Of a DNA stretch of 64,000 bases, positions 55,528 to 62,899 are shown in pieces. Under the pieces are notes generated by a model. The model saw only the letters and a program-made list of their open reading frames with translations, was not told the DNA's origin and did no database searches. The stretch lies in NCBI RefSeq assembly GCF_037935975.1, contig NZ_CP149817.1, positions 744,001 to 808,000 of the forward strand, read 5' to 3'. The first letter of the stretch is position 1; each line of letters opens with the position of its first letter. The position numbers and the translations under genes are program-made. This stretch comes from Teredinibacter turnerae. GTDB taxonomy: Bacteria; Pseudomonadota; Gammaproteobacteria; Pseudomonadales; Cellvibrionaceae.

Positions 55528-56031
55528 ATGTTCGCACACGATTTAACGAAAGAAAACGCCGTTCGCTTTTCGCGTTTTGACCCGGAAAGCCTGTTCTCCA
55601 CCGTATCCGCACACCCGATTGAACTGGAAGGCGAAGTCTGGCCCAGCGCGGAACATTATTTTCAGGCACAGCTCGCCGGAAGTGATAGCTGGCGGGAGAA
55701 AATTAAAGCTGCGCCAACCCCGGCACTAGCGCACAAATTGGGTTGCCTATGGTACAAGCGCAAGGTTCGCGGCTGGAAGAATCTACGCCGAGTTATGATG
55801 ACTCGCGCGCTCTACACCAAAGTACAGATGTACCCCGTAGTGAGAGACGCTGTTCTCGCCACCGGCGACGAGACGATTCTGGAAACCTCTCTCTACGACC
55901 ATTACTGGGGTATTGGTCGCGACCAACGGGGCGACAACATGCTGGGTAAGGTATGGATGGATATTCGTCGCAAATTACGTGAAACAGAAAGTGAGCCGGA
56001 AAAACAGGCAGACGCTCAGCAAGCCAGCTAA
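55528..56031 (+). CDS. NADAR-family N-glycosidase-like protein (YbiA)
   Basis: 167 aa of the NADAR (DUF1768) fold, whose members cleave N-glycosidic bonds of riboflavin-pathway intermediates or ADP-ribose related molecules. Key stretches: FSRFDPESLFSTVSAH, VWPSAEHYFQAQLA, and DHYWGIGRDQRGDNMLGKVWM at the C-terminus. Divergent from ychJ. It is followed by a strong hairpin at 56050-56072. The precise role (house-cleaning of damaged metabolites) is inferred from the family. Confidence 0.92.
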   Translation: MFAHDLTKENAVRFSRFDPESLFSTVSAHPIELEGEVWPSAEHYFQAQLAGSDSWREKIKAAPTPALAHKLGCLWYKRKVRGWKNLRRVMMTRALYTKVQMYPVVRDAVLATGDETILETSLYDHYWGIGRDQRGDNMLGKVWMDIRRKLRETESEPEKQADAQQAS

Positions 56032-56049
56032 GGAATAAAAGTTGATGAA

Positions 56050-56072
56050 GAACCGGGCCTGACGCCCGGTTC
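56050..56072. terminator. Bidirectional hairpin between NADAR and OPT genes
   Basis: GAACCGGGC (56050-56058) and GCCCGGTTC (56064-56072), a 9-bp perfect stem with a 5-nt loop between two convergent stop codons. T-runs are short, but position and stem strength favour a shared terminator. Confidence 0.65.
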
Positions 56073-56089
56073 TCGATAGCGGGGATGTG

Positions 56090-57949
56090 TCAGCCGTTAA
56101 TCGATTTGTCGGCTGTCTTCCACAGGTATAAACACACACCCGCAAAGGCGGCGAGGCTGAGCATTTCGACGATCAGTTTGCTGATGCCTTCGATGCCGAT
56201 GCCGATATTCAGATAGAGGAATATCGCTACGATCACACCCATAATCGCTTCACCGGCGATTAATCCGGAGCTGACCAGTACACCAGCGTCTTCAGACTCT
56301 GCGCGTCCGGCGTGTTTTTTATCCAGCGCGTAACGCATTAATCCACCGATAAACATCGGTACCGCCAGCGTCACCGGTAAGTAGATACCGACAGCCAGGG
56401 GCATAAGGTGCAAGCGAAAACGGGTGCCTTTTTTCTTCAGATAACCATCGGCGAACAGAATAACCACCCCTAATACCGCGCCGATAGCCACCATATGATA
56501 GGGCAGCTCACCCTGGCCAAAGAGCGCTTTGGTGATGGATGCGAACAGGGTTGCCTGCGGGGCTTTCAGCCCATCGCCAATGCCGTAAGCGGTGTGCAGC
56601 AAAGTCAGCACGGGTGCTATGACCAATGCCGGAATTGCGACGCCAATGATTTGCGCAATCTGCTGGCTGCGCGGTGTTGCACCGATCAAATGGCCGGTTT
56701 TCAAATCCTGAGAACAATCGCCAGCGGTGCAGGCGGCGCAACACACGACGGCGGCCACGCCCAGTGTAGCGAGAATTGCGTTATTCCCTTCCATGCCGAT
56801 CACTAGAAAAAACACGGCGGTGCTGAGCAGCGCGGAGATCGTCATACCCGAAACCGGGTTGTTGGAGGTGCCAACCAAACCCACCACATAGCTGGATACA
56901 GCGACGAACAGGAAGGATGCGATAAACATGATAATAGCGGTTGCGATACCGAGGCCGGTAGAACCGACAAACTGCCGGTAGATCGCGCCCATTGTGAGCA
57001 GGGCCAGTAGCAGTACCACACCCATGCTCCACAGAGGGATATCGCGCTCTTTTCGCGATACTTCATCGTTGCCATCCGTTGTTTTGACCAGAGCGCCAAG
57101 CCCTTGTACGCCAGCAACAATACCTCGTCTAACGCTGATAATGGACCATACACCGCCAACGATCATTGCCCCAACACCGACGAAACGAATTTGTGTGGAC
57201 CAGAGTGTCCAGGCAATATCCAGTGCGCTCGCATCTTCCATGCCTGCAGGGGTGCTTAACAGCGGAATACCAATAAACCAACCAATAGTGCCGCCGATAA
57301 AAACCAGCGCAGCCACTTCGAGACGCACGATATAGCCGATAGCCAGTAACGCGGGCGATGCATCCAGGCCCATAAAAATGGTACTGCTGCCAACTTTGAA
57401 GGCGGCTTCCACACTGCCGGTTAATACCTTTAGACCAGCACTGCAAAATTTGAACAGCGCACCCAGCCCCAATCCTTTAAGAATTATCGATAGGCCCTTT
57501 GTGCCTTCGCCGCCAGCGCTGTTAAGTACGGTGGCACAGGCTACGCCCTCTGGATACGTCAGTTCTTTGTGCTCGACAATGAGTGCACGGCGCAGGGGAA
57601 TCATAAAAATGACGCCGAGTAATCCACCTGCGATTGCGATAGTGGTGGTTGCCCAGAAGTCGAAGCCTTGCCATGCGCCGATCAGTACCAGAGCGGGCAG
57701 AGTAAAAATAACACCAGCGGCGAGTGATTCACCGGCGCTGGCCATGGTTTGCACGATGTTGGCTTCGAAAATATTGCGGGTGCGAAGTACGCCGACCAGC
57801 ACGCCCATGGCAATCACGGCTGCGGGGATAGAGGCAGACACCGTCATACCGGCATATAGCCCGAGGTATACGTTAGCGGCAGTCATCACCACGCCGATGA
57901 TCACGCCCAAGCCGATCGATAGCGGTGTTAATTCTTTTATGGTTTTCAT
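56090..57949 (-). CDS. OPT-family oligopeptide transporter
   Basis: 619-aa multi-spanning inner-membrane protein of the OPT (oligopeptide transporter) family, with about 14-16 hydrophobic helices. Characteristic stretches: TAANVYLGLYAGMTVSASIPAA near the N-terminus, TYPEGVACATVL, and GDCSQDLKTGHLIGATPRSQQ in the middle, which is a family signature. Bacterial OPT proteins move short peptides or metal-chelates; the substrate is unknown. It is monocistronic. Confidence 0.93.
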   Translation of the reverse strand: MKTIKELTPLSIGLGVIIGVVMTAANVYLGLYAGMTVSASIPAAVIAMGVLVGVLRTRNIFEANIVQTMASAGESLAAGVIFTLPALVLIGAWQGFDFWATTTIAIAGGLLGVIFMIPLRRALIVEHKELTYPEGVACATVLNSAGGEGTKGLSIILKGLGLGALFKFCSAGLKVLTGSVEAAFKVGSSTIFMGLDASPALLAIGYIVRLEVAALVFIGGTIGWFIGIPLLSTPAGMEDASALDIAWTLWSTQIRFVGVGAMIVGGVWSIISVRRGIVAGVQGLGALVKTTDGNDEVSRKERDIPLWSMGVVLLLALLTMGAIYRQFVGSTGLGIATAIIMFIASFLFVAVSSYVVGLVGTSNNPVSGMTISALLSTAVFFLVIGMEGNNAILATLGVAAVVCCAACTAGDCSQDLKTGHLIGATPRSQQIAQIIGVAIPALVIAPVLTLLHTAYGIGDGLKAPQATLFASITKALFGQGELPYHMVAIGAVLGVVILFADGYLKKKGTRFRLHLMPLAVGIYLPVTLAVPMFIGGLMRYALDKKHAGRAESEDAGVLVSSGLIAGEAIMGVIVAIFLYLNIGIGIEGISKLIVEMLSLAAFAGVCLYLWKTADKSING

Positions 57950-58020
57950 GTATTGGCCCTGAATTATTTCAAGGCACCAACTTTAGCGGGATAGAGAGGA
58001 AAAACAAGAGGCGAGGGCGT

Positions 58021-58039
58021 GCCCCTGCGTTACAGGGGC
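58021..58039 (-). other. GC-rich hairpin downstream of the lipoprotein gene
   Basis: GCCCCTG (58021-58027) and CAGGGGC (58033-58039) with a 5-nt loop, located between the lipoprotein stop codon and the OPT start. There is no T-run, so it is a possible weak terminator only. Confidence 0.4.
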
Positions 58040-58079
58040 GGATTTATCAGACTTTTCCGGTGAGCAGACAACCGAGAGC

Positions 58080-59264
58080 CTATGGCTGAGTCATTAAAAA
58101 CAGGTTAGTGTGTTGACCGTTGTCGTCCTCGCCGGGCGGCAGTCCGGCGCAGGCCATAAAATATATGCCGGTGCCATTGTAGTCGTTGTTGAAGGTGCAG
58201 AAGGTTGCACCTGCAGTATTGCTGTCGGGAAGCGTCAGATCGCCAGCAATCATGCCGTTGCCTGGATCGTTCAATTTAGACTCCAGCAACGCGAGCGTGT
58301 AGGTATTGTCATTGTCGAGGCTGCCGTTTTCCACGTCCGTCATCTGGTTAAATTCGCAGGTGCCATCGGTACATTCTGCCTTTACCGGAAAATAAGCGCC
58401 ATCGTTACTGTTGGTGAGGTAGCCGATATAAGTGCCGTTGGTATCGCTTAGCGCGGCCAGTTTTTTTCGTTCCAAGCCAATGGCGAATTGCGAGTTGGTG
58501 GTAGTGCCAGCCGTTATGGCATCCGCACTTTCGCCGATTTCGAGCAATACTGTTTTCGCATTGGTTAAAAAATAACGGTGATTGGTGTTTACCGCCCGCC
58601 CCTCTTCGCAAGTGCTCTCGGATAAAGAGAGAGCGTCACCGGCCTGTTCACCGTCGCTATCATAGCTGGTGATATCGGTATTGCTGGATGTATTTTTCCA
58701 GCCAAAGGTTCCGTAATAGGCCAGCTTGCCTTCATTATCGGCGTCTACGTCAAAATTATCGGCCTGCTGGAACAGCACCCAGTTATTGTTGATATCCGAT
58801 GTGCTGCAGTGGTCGGCATTAATCAGGGGAACAATCTGGTTGTTGGAATTTTTTAATGGGGCAACGATTGTCAGGGAATTTTTTAGCTTAATAAACGTGA
58901 TTTCATCGTCCACGCTTACATCCGAGCCGGTACTTACACTGGTCACTGTAAGCTGGCCAAAACCTGACGACAGAATTTCGAAATCGCCGCTGGCAGAAAG
59001 GGTGGTGGTATCGCCGGCTTTGACGCTGCTCACCAGATTAAATGTGCCGCTGTCTTCGTCGTTTTCCTGTTCGGTAAATTCAAGCCGGCGGTAAGGGCCT
59101 AAACCAAAAAAGTTTGTTGCCAGTTCGGTTGGGTCTGTCGGGGTATCTGTTTCGTCTTCCGTTTCAGTTTCTTCCCAGCCAGCTTTGCATCCAGCGAGCC
59201 CCAACATTAATGTTGCAGCAGTAATTATAAGCGCGGGTTTGGTGCTAAACACTTTCACAATCAT
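58080..59264 (-). CDS. Hypothetical surface lipoprotein
   Basis: 394-aa predicted lipoprotein: signal (residues 1-25), lipobox LAGC with Cys26, then an acidic Thr/Glu/Asp-rich spacer. The rest is beta-strand-like with many Asn, Ser, Thr and Asp, resembling secreted adhesin or sugar-binding folds, but no known motif was found. Several cysteines (for example in DHCSTSD, STCEEGR, ECTDGTCEF and FMACAG) may form disulfides. Function unknown. It precedes the OPT gene on the same strand and follows the DUF3570 gene by about 120 bp. Confidence 0.75.
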   Translation of the reverse strand: MIVKVFSTKPALIITAATLMLGLAGCKAGWEETETEDETDTPTDPTELATNFFGLGPYRRLEFTEQENDEDSGTFNLVSSVKAGDTTTLSASGDFEILSSGFGQLTVTSVSTGSDVSVDDEITFIKLKNSLTIVAPLKNSNNQIVPLINADHCSTSDINNNWVLFQQADNFDVDADNEGKLAYYGTFGWKNTSSNTDITSYDSDGEQAGDALSLSESTCEEGRAVNTNHRYFLTNAKTVLLEIGESADAITAGTTTNSQFAIGLERKKLAALSDTNGTYIGYLTNSNDGAYFPVKAECTDGTCEFNQMTDVENGSLDNDNTYTLALLESKLNDPGNGMIAGDLTLPDSNTAGATFCTFNNDYNGTGIYFMACAGLPPGEDDNGQHTNLFLMTQP

Positions 59265-59384
59265 TCCTTATTTCGCGTGCGCTATTCAGCGAATAAAGCG
59301 CAGAACGCACACGGTTTTTAGCTAAAATTAAACGGACGACTGCTACTAAAGTGGGTTTTTATCGGAAAAAAGCCGCGTTCTACC

Positions 59385-60551
59385 TCAGTACCACGCCGAT
59401 AAAAAGAAGCGTACCACATTCGCATTAAAACTGTATAAGGGCTCATTGCCGGTACCGAAGGCCTCTGTGTTTTCTGGCTTATTATCCCGGTAATTTTCGT
59501 AGTCAAACGCGATGCTGTCCCAATACAAATTAACTGTTGTTTTATCAAAAAACGACAACCACCCGGCTTTGAATTCGTAACTTGCTCCCAGGCCGAAGGC
59601 GGTATTGCTGAAGACGGCAAGCTCTTTGTCGCGGCCGCGAAAATCGAGTCGGTCAGGATCACTGTATGGAAAAAGGTCGGCGTAAAAATCGGCACCTTTC
59701 GATTGATCGTACATGCGGTACTTGGCTTCAAAAATCCAACTGTCTTTGTAGGGGTGAACGTAGCGCAGTTCATAGTTGGTGGATTTTACGCCCCAGCTGT
59801 CCTGGAAAATTCGCGCCTCGGCACGCACCGACGCTCTGTAGGGCAAATACACCATACTGCGGATAGCGAAGGCGTCACTGTTGCGCGTGGTGGGATATTT
59901 TTCGGGTTGAAATAATTGTTGCGCCCCGTCGGTGCCCAGATAGCGAGCGCCGCGGTAGGGGTTATCCAGGCGGCCTTCATCAATAACGGTTTCTGAGTTT
60001 ACCGCGACTATCCAGTTTTTGGTCAGTACTTGCGTCCAGCCGATGCTGAAGCGCTGGTGTTGCGCTGGCTCCTGCACATCGGGGCTGCCATTTTGGCGAA
60101 CGGTATCATTACCCTGGGAATAGCCCAGCGAAATCGTCGACAGATCACCGAAAAAATCCTGACTTAGGCCAAGGCCAAAGGTTTCCGCCTCGTAATCACT
60201 TTCGCTGCTGTTGGTATAGCTCAAACTCATTATGGTGCGGTCGCGCAGGTAATCGAAACCGGTGCTTGTTTCGGTGCGCTCCTCGGTGTACGCGCTGCCC
60301 TGGGTTATCACATCCAGCGATGCACTGGAGACAAAATCCACATAGTAATTTGCCCACACAGACACTTTTTCGGCCACCCCTTTGCGTACCAGTACTGAAG
60401 GGCCGTCGATAGTGACCCCACCCCCCTCAAAGCGGTGGTAGAGAACATCGGTGCGATCTTCGGGTAACACCGCCGCGAACAGGGACGCACTCCAGGAAGC
60501 GAGTACAAACACGAGGGCGGAAGGTAAAGAGTAGGCAGTCAATTTTTTCAT
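59385..60551 (-). CDS. DUF3570 outer-membrane beta-barrel protein
   Basis: 388 aa with a signal peptide (1-26) and a long run of amphipathic beta-strands, ending in the aromatic VRFFLSAWY, a BAM-type outer-membrane signal. It matches the DUF3570 family as I recall it (EDRTDVLYHRFEGGGVTIDGPSV and SVWANYYVDFVSSAS). It follows DUF4266 and TlpA genes in an order that I have seen in other Proteobacteria, often with an ApbE gene, which is not in this window. Last gene of the envelope cluster. Confidence 0.88.
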   Translation of the reverse strand: MKKLTAYSLPSALVFVLASWSASLFAAVLPEDRTDVLYHRFEGGGVTIDGPSVLVRKGVAEKVSVWANYYVDFVSSASLDVITQGSAYTEERTETSTGFDYLRDRTIMSLSYTNSSESDYEAETFGLGLSQDFFGDLSTISLGYSQGNDTVRQNGSPDVQEPAQHQRFSIGWTQVLTKNWIVAVNSETVIDEGRLDNPYRGARYLGTDGAQQLFQPEKYPTTRNSDAFAIRSMVYLPYRASVRAEARIFQDSWGVKSTNYELRYVHPYKDSWIFEAKYRMYDQSKGADFYADLFPYSDPDRLDFRGRDKELAVFSNTAFGLGASYEFKAGWLSFFDKTTVNLYWDSIAFDYENYRDNKPENTEAFGTGNEPLYSFNANVVRFFLSAWY

Positions 60552-60648
60552 GGCAATATTGTCGGCCAGTCATCTGCAGGTGTATTAGCACGGCAGGTTT
60601 GGCAAGGCGAGTTAGCGAGTCTGGTACATATTATTTAGCGTGTTGGGG

Positions 60649-60885
60649 CTAGTTACAGCCGCAGCCGCCACCGGCACTTCCTTCGGCACCACGGGCAGAT
60701 TCGCGGGCTTCGTAAACGTGATTCATATATTTTGTCGATGCCGGGTGACCCTCAAACGCCATAATCGGATCGGCCAGATTTTCACGCTCGTAAGGTTTTA
60801 CCCAGGGCTGAATCGCTGAGCAGGCGCTAAGCCCGCTCAATGTGATCAACAGTATGAGTTTGAGTGCCGCGCTTACATGCTGCAT
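60649..60885 (-). CDS. DUF4266 small lipoprotein with C-terminal Gly-Cys tail
   Basis: 78 aa: signal with lipobox LSAC (Cys22), then the conserved WVKPYERENLADPIM stretch, and a C-terminal GGGCGCN (Cys75, Cys77). This matches DUF4266. The C-terminal cysteine pair could hold a metal or take part in thiol exchange with the adjacent TlpA. Its start overlaps the TlpA gene end by 13 bp, so the two are coupled. Function unknown. Confidence 0.9.
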   Translation of the reverse strand: MQHVSAALKLILLITLSGLSACSAIQPWVKPYERENLADPIMAFEGHPASTKYMNHVYEARESARGAEGSAGGGCGCN

Positions 60886-61397
60886 GAGCGGATCAGCCCT
60901 TTAACGCGTTTTTTGTATTCTTTTTCGTCGCCGGGTTTGTAGCCTTTGTGGATATAGCTAACCTTGCCGTCGCAATCGATCAACACAGAGCTGGGCATGG
61001 CGTCGACTTTATAAGCTTCGCTGACTTTGCTGGTGGTGTCGTACAAAACAGGAAAGCTAACCGGTAATTCCTTTAGGAGAGCGTCGGCTTCCTTTGGGTC
61101 GGCTTCCACATTGATGCCGAGCAGAGTGAAACCCGCCGGCGAATATTTTTTGTAGAGAGCGTCTAACAGTGGCATTTCCTGGCGGCAGGGGCCACACCAG
61201 GAGGCCCAGAAGTTCAGCATAACCACTTGGCCGCGGAGGTCACTAAGGCGAACATTTTTGCCGTTATTGGCTTTTAGCGTGAAATCTTTGGCGGTGCCGC
61301 CTGCGGATTTGGCCAGCGCACTGCCACTTAAGCCAATACAGGTGGCGGCAGCGAATGTTAGAGCGATGGTGGCCAGCCAGTTGCGTTTGCGTATCAT
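60873..61397 (-). CDS. TlpA-family thiol-disulfide oxidoreductase
   Basis: 174 aa, signal peptide (1-29, ending ALA), thioredoxin fold with WASWCGPC (Cys68, Cys71). The VDAMPSSVLIDCDGKV region holds the cis-Pro. Periplasmic reductant, typical of cytochrome c or metalloprotein maturation. It lies between a beta-barrel gene and the DUF4266 gene with overlapping or close ends; it may keep the DUF4266 cysteines or the CxxCH motifs of the cytochrome reduced. Confidence 0.94.
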   Translation of the reverse strand: MIRKRNWLATIALTFAAATCIGLSGSALAKSAGGTAKDFTLKANNGKNVRLSDLRGQVVMLNFWASWCGPCRQEMPLLDALYKKYSPAGFTLLGINVEADPKEADALLKELPVSFPVLYDTTSKVSEAYKVDAMPSSVLIDCDGKVSYIHKGYKPGDEKEYKKRVKGLIRSCSM

Positions 61398-61431
61398 AGG
61401 TTGTTCTCCTCACACCCGGAGTTTTTAGTCG

Positions 61432-62088
61432 TTAAAAGAACAGCGACAAACCTAAGTGGGTTTCCAGGTTTTGAATAGATTTATCGTCACCCAGAATATT
61501 GTGGGTGAATAAGTGATTGCGAAAATCGAGACGGAATGCCACCCAATCGGTCAGCGCCATACGAAAACCGCCGCCGAAGTTATAGGTAAAATATTCATTG
61601 TCTGCGAACATCGTGTTACCGGCACCACCAATGATGTAATAACTGGTGTTGAACGCGTATTTGCCCAGAAACACTTCTCCGGGCAATAGATTCCAACCGA
61701 GCGATACGTTGTAGTAGGTCAAGGTGCGTTGCGCATCGGTAAGTAACGGGCTGCCACCACTCAAAGTTTCATAGCTGGTTTCGGTGGTGGAAGTTTGCCC
61801 GCTCGCGAGTTCCAGAAACAGGTCCTCTGTCACATGATAGGCCAGTCGTACACCAAAAACATTGTTACTGCCAAAGTCTTCGACACTCATTACCCCGGCA
61901 AAAATACCTGCTTCGAAGTTTTCGGTATCAATTAGATCCTCGTCGATATTTCGCGGCTCGATATCGGGGTTGATGACGGCATCTAATACAGTTTGGCCAT
62001 CACTTTCCTGCTCATCTTGGGCCAGCGCACCCTGGGCGAGAAATACTGTTAATGCTATTAGAAAAATACGCTGAAACCGGCCTTCCAT
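61432..62088 (-). CDS. Outer-membrane beta-barrel protein
   Basis: 218 aa: signal peptide (1-24, ends GALAQ), an acidic spacer, then an eight-strand-like beta-barrel (about 55-218) with EAGIFAGVMSVEDFGSNNVFGVRLAYHV and a C-terminal HLGLSLFF (final Phe). It overlaps the end of the SH3-barrel gene by 31 bp. Paired barrels of this outer-membrane type (OMP_b-brl) recur next to DUF4266/DUF3570 genes. Function unknown. Confidence 0.88.
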   Translation of the reverse strand: MEGRFQRIFLIALTVFLAQGALAQDEQESDGQTVLDAVINPDIEPRNIDEDLIDTENFEAGIFAGVMSVEDFGSNNVFGVRLAYHVTEDLFLELASGQTSTTETSYETLSGGSPLLTDAQRTLTYYNVSLGWNLLPGEVFLGKYAFNTSYYIIGGAGNTMFADNEYFTYNFGGGFRMALTDWVAFRLDFRNHLFTHNILGDDKSIQNLETHLGLSLFF

Positions 62089-62813
62089 TCGTCAACCTCT
62101 TCATTGCTTTCGCGCTCAGTTAAAAGTGTGTGATCGTTATATTCGACGCGGAATAAAAAACTGCGCGAAACATAAAATAAAAATCCGCCCCCTACAGTGA
62201 GCACGCTATTGTCGCGTTCTTCTGTTTGGACGATATCAGAACTGGGGTTAATACGAATTACGCCAGTGCCCAGGGTAAAAAAAGGCGAGACTTTCCAGTC
62301 CGGAAAAGGCTCGTGAAGAATATTCAACGCTAGCAATTTGCTGTTGGAAAACGAGCCAAAAGCCTGGGTATAGCGCAATTCCGTCGATAGGTTGCGGGTC
62401 ATGTGCAGGCCCAGGTAGGTGCTAAGTGAGCGCGAGCCGGAGAAGCTGCCGCCGCCCACACCAAGCTCCCAGGTGCGATTGCGGTAGGCTTCTCGGTCGG
62501 CTTCATTGAATACTATTTCTTCACCCTGCAAGCCAAGTGTATCGCGCAGCTCATCCCGGTGAACCCAACCAACTTTACCTTTGACGGTGCGGGCTTTATA
62601 CCAGTCGGTGTAGCGCTTGGTGATGTGCAGTGTTTCGCCTTTTTCAACTACATGAAAAATAGGGTGTGAGTGACCTGGACCGGTGTGCATCTCGGCGTAG
62701 GCGTCGGTGACTACAACGTCTACGCCTTTATCTTTGGCGAAGCCGGGGGCGCTCAGGAGGCCGATGCAGAGCAGTATCCACAAGCGGGTAACAAGGTGTG
62801 TTTTTGGGGCCAT
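62058..62813 (-). CDS. SH3-like domain outer-membrane beta-barrel protein
   Basis: About 251 aa when started at ATG 62813, which gives a normal signal peptide (MAPKTHLVTRLWILLCIGLL, cleaved after GFA). A start at 62900 that overlaps the cytochrome gene stop (TGATG) would add 29 residues in front of the signal; translational coupling makes it possible. A bacterial SH3 domain (about 30-90, VVVTDAYAEMHTGPG, WVHRDEL) is followed by a beta-barrel domain ending AGFSVFF. It may bind peptidoglycan and sit in the outer membrane. Confidence 0.82.
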   Translation of the reverse strand: MAPKTHLVTRLWILLCIGLLSAPGFAKDKGVDVVVTDAYAEMHTGPGHSHPIFHVVEKGETLHITKRYTDWYKARTVKGKVGWVHRDELRDTLGLQGEEIVFNEADREAYRNRTWELGVGGGSFSGSRSLSTYLGLHMTRNLSTELRYTQAFGSFSNSKLLALNILHEPFPDWKVSPFFTLGTGVIRINPSSDIVQTEERDNSVLTVGGGFLFYVSRSFLFRVEYNDHTLLTERESNEEVDEWKAGFSVFF

Positions 62814-62899
62814 GTAATAAATTCTATGTGTCCGTCGGTCGCTGCGGCGGGCGCAAAGTCTGACCAAAGTGGTTAATAGCTGTGGTACGGGTACTGGCA

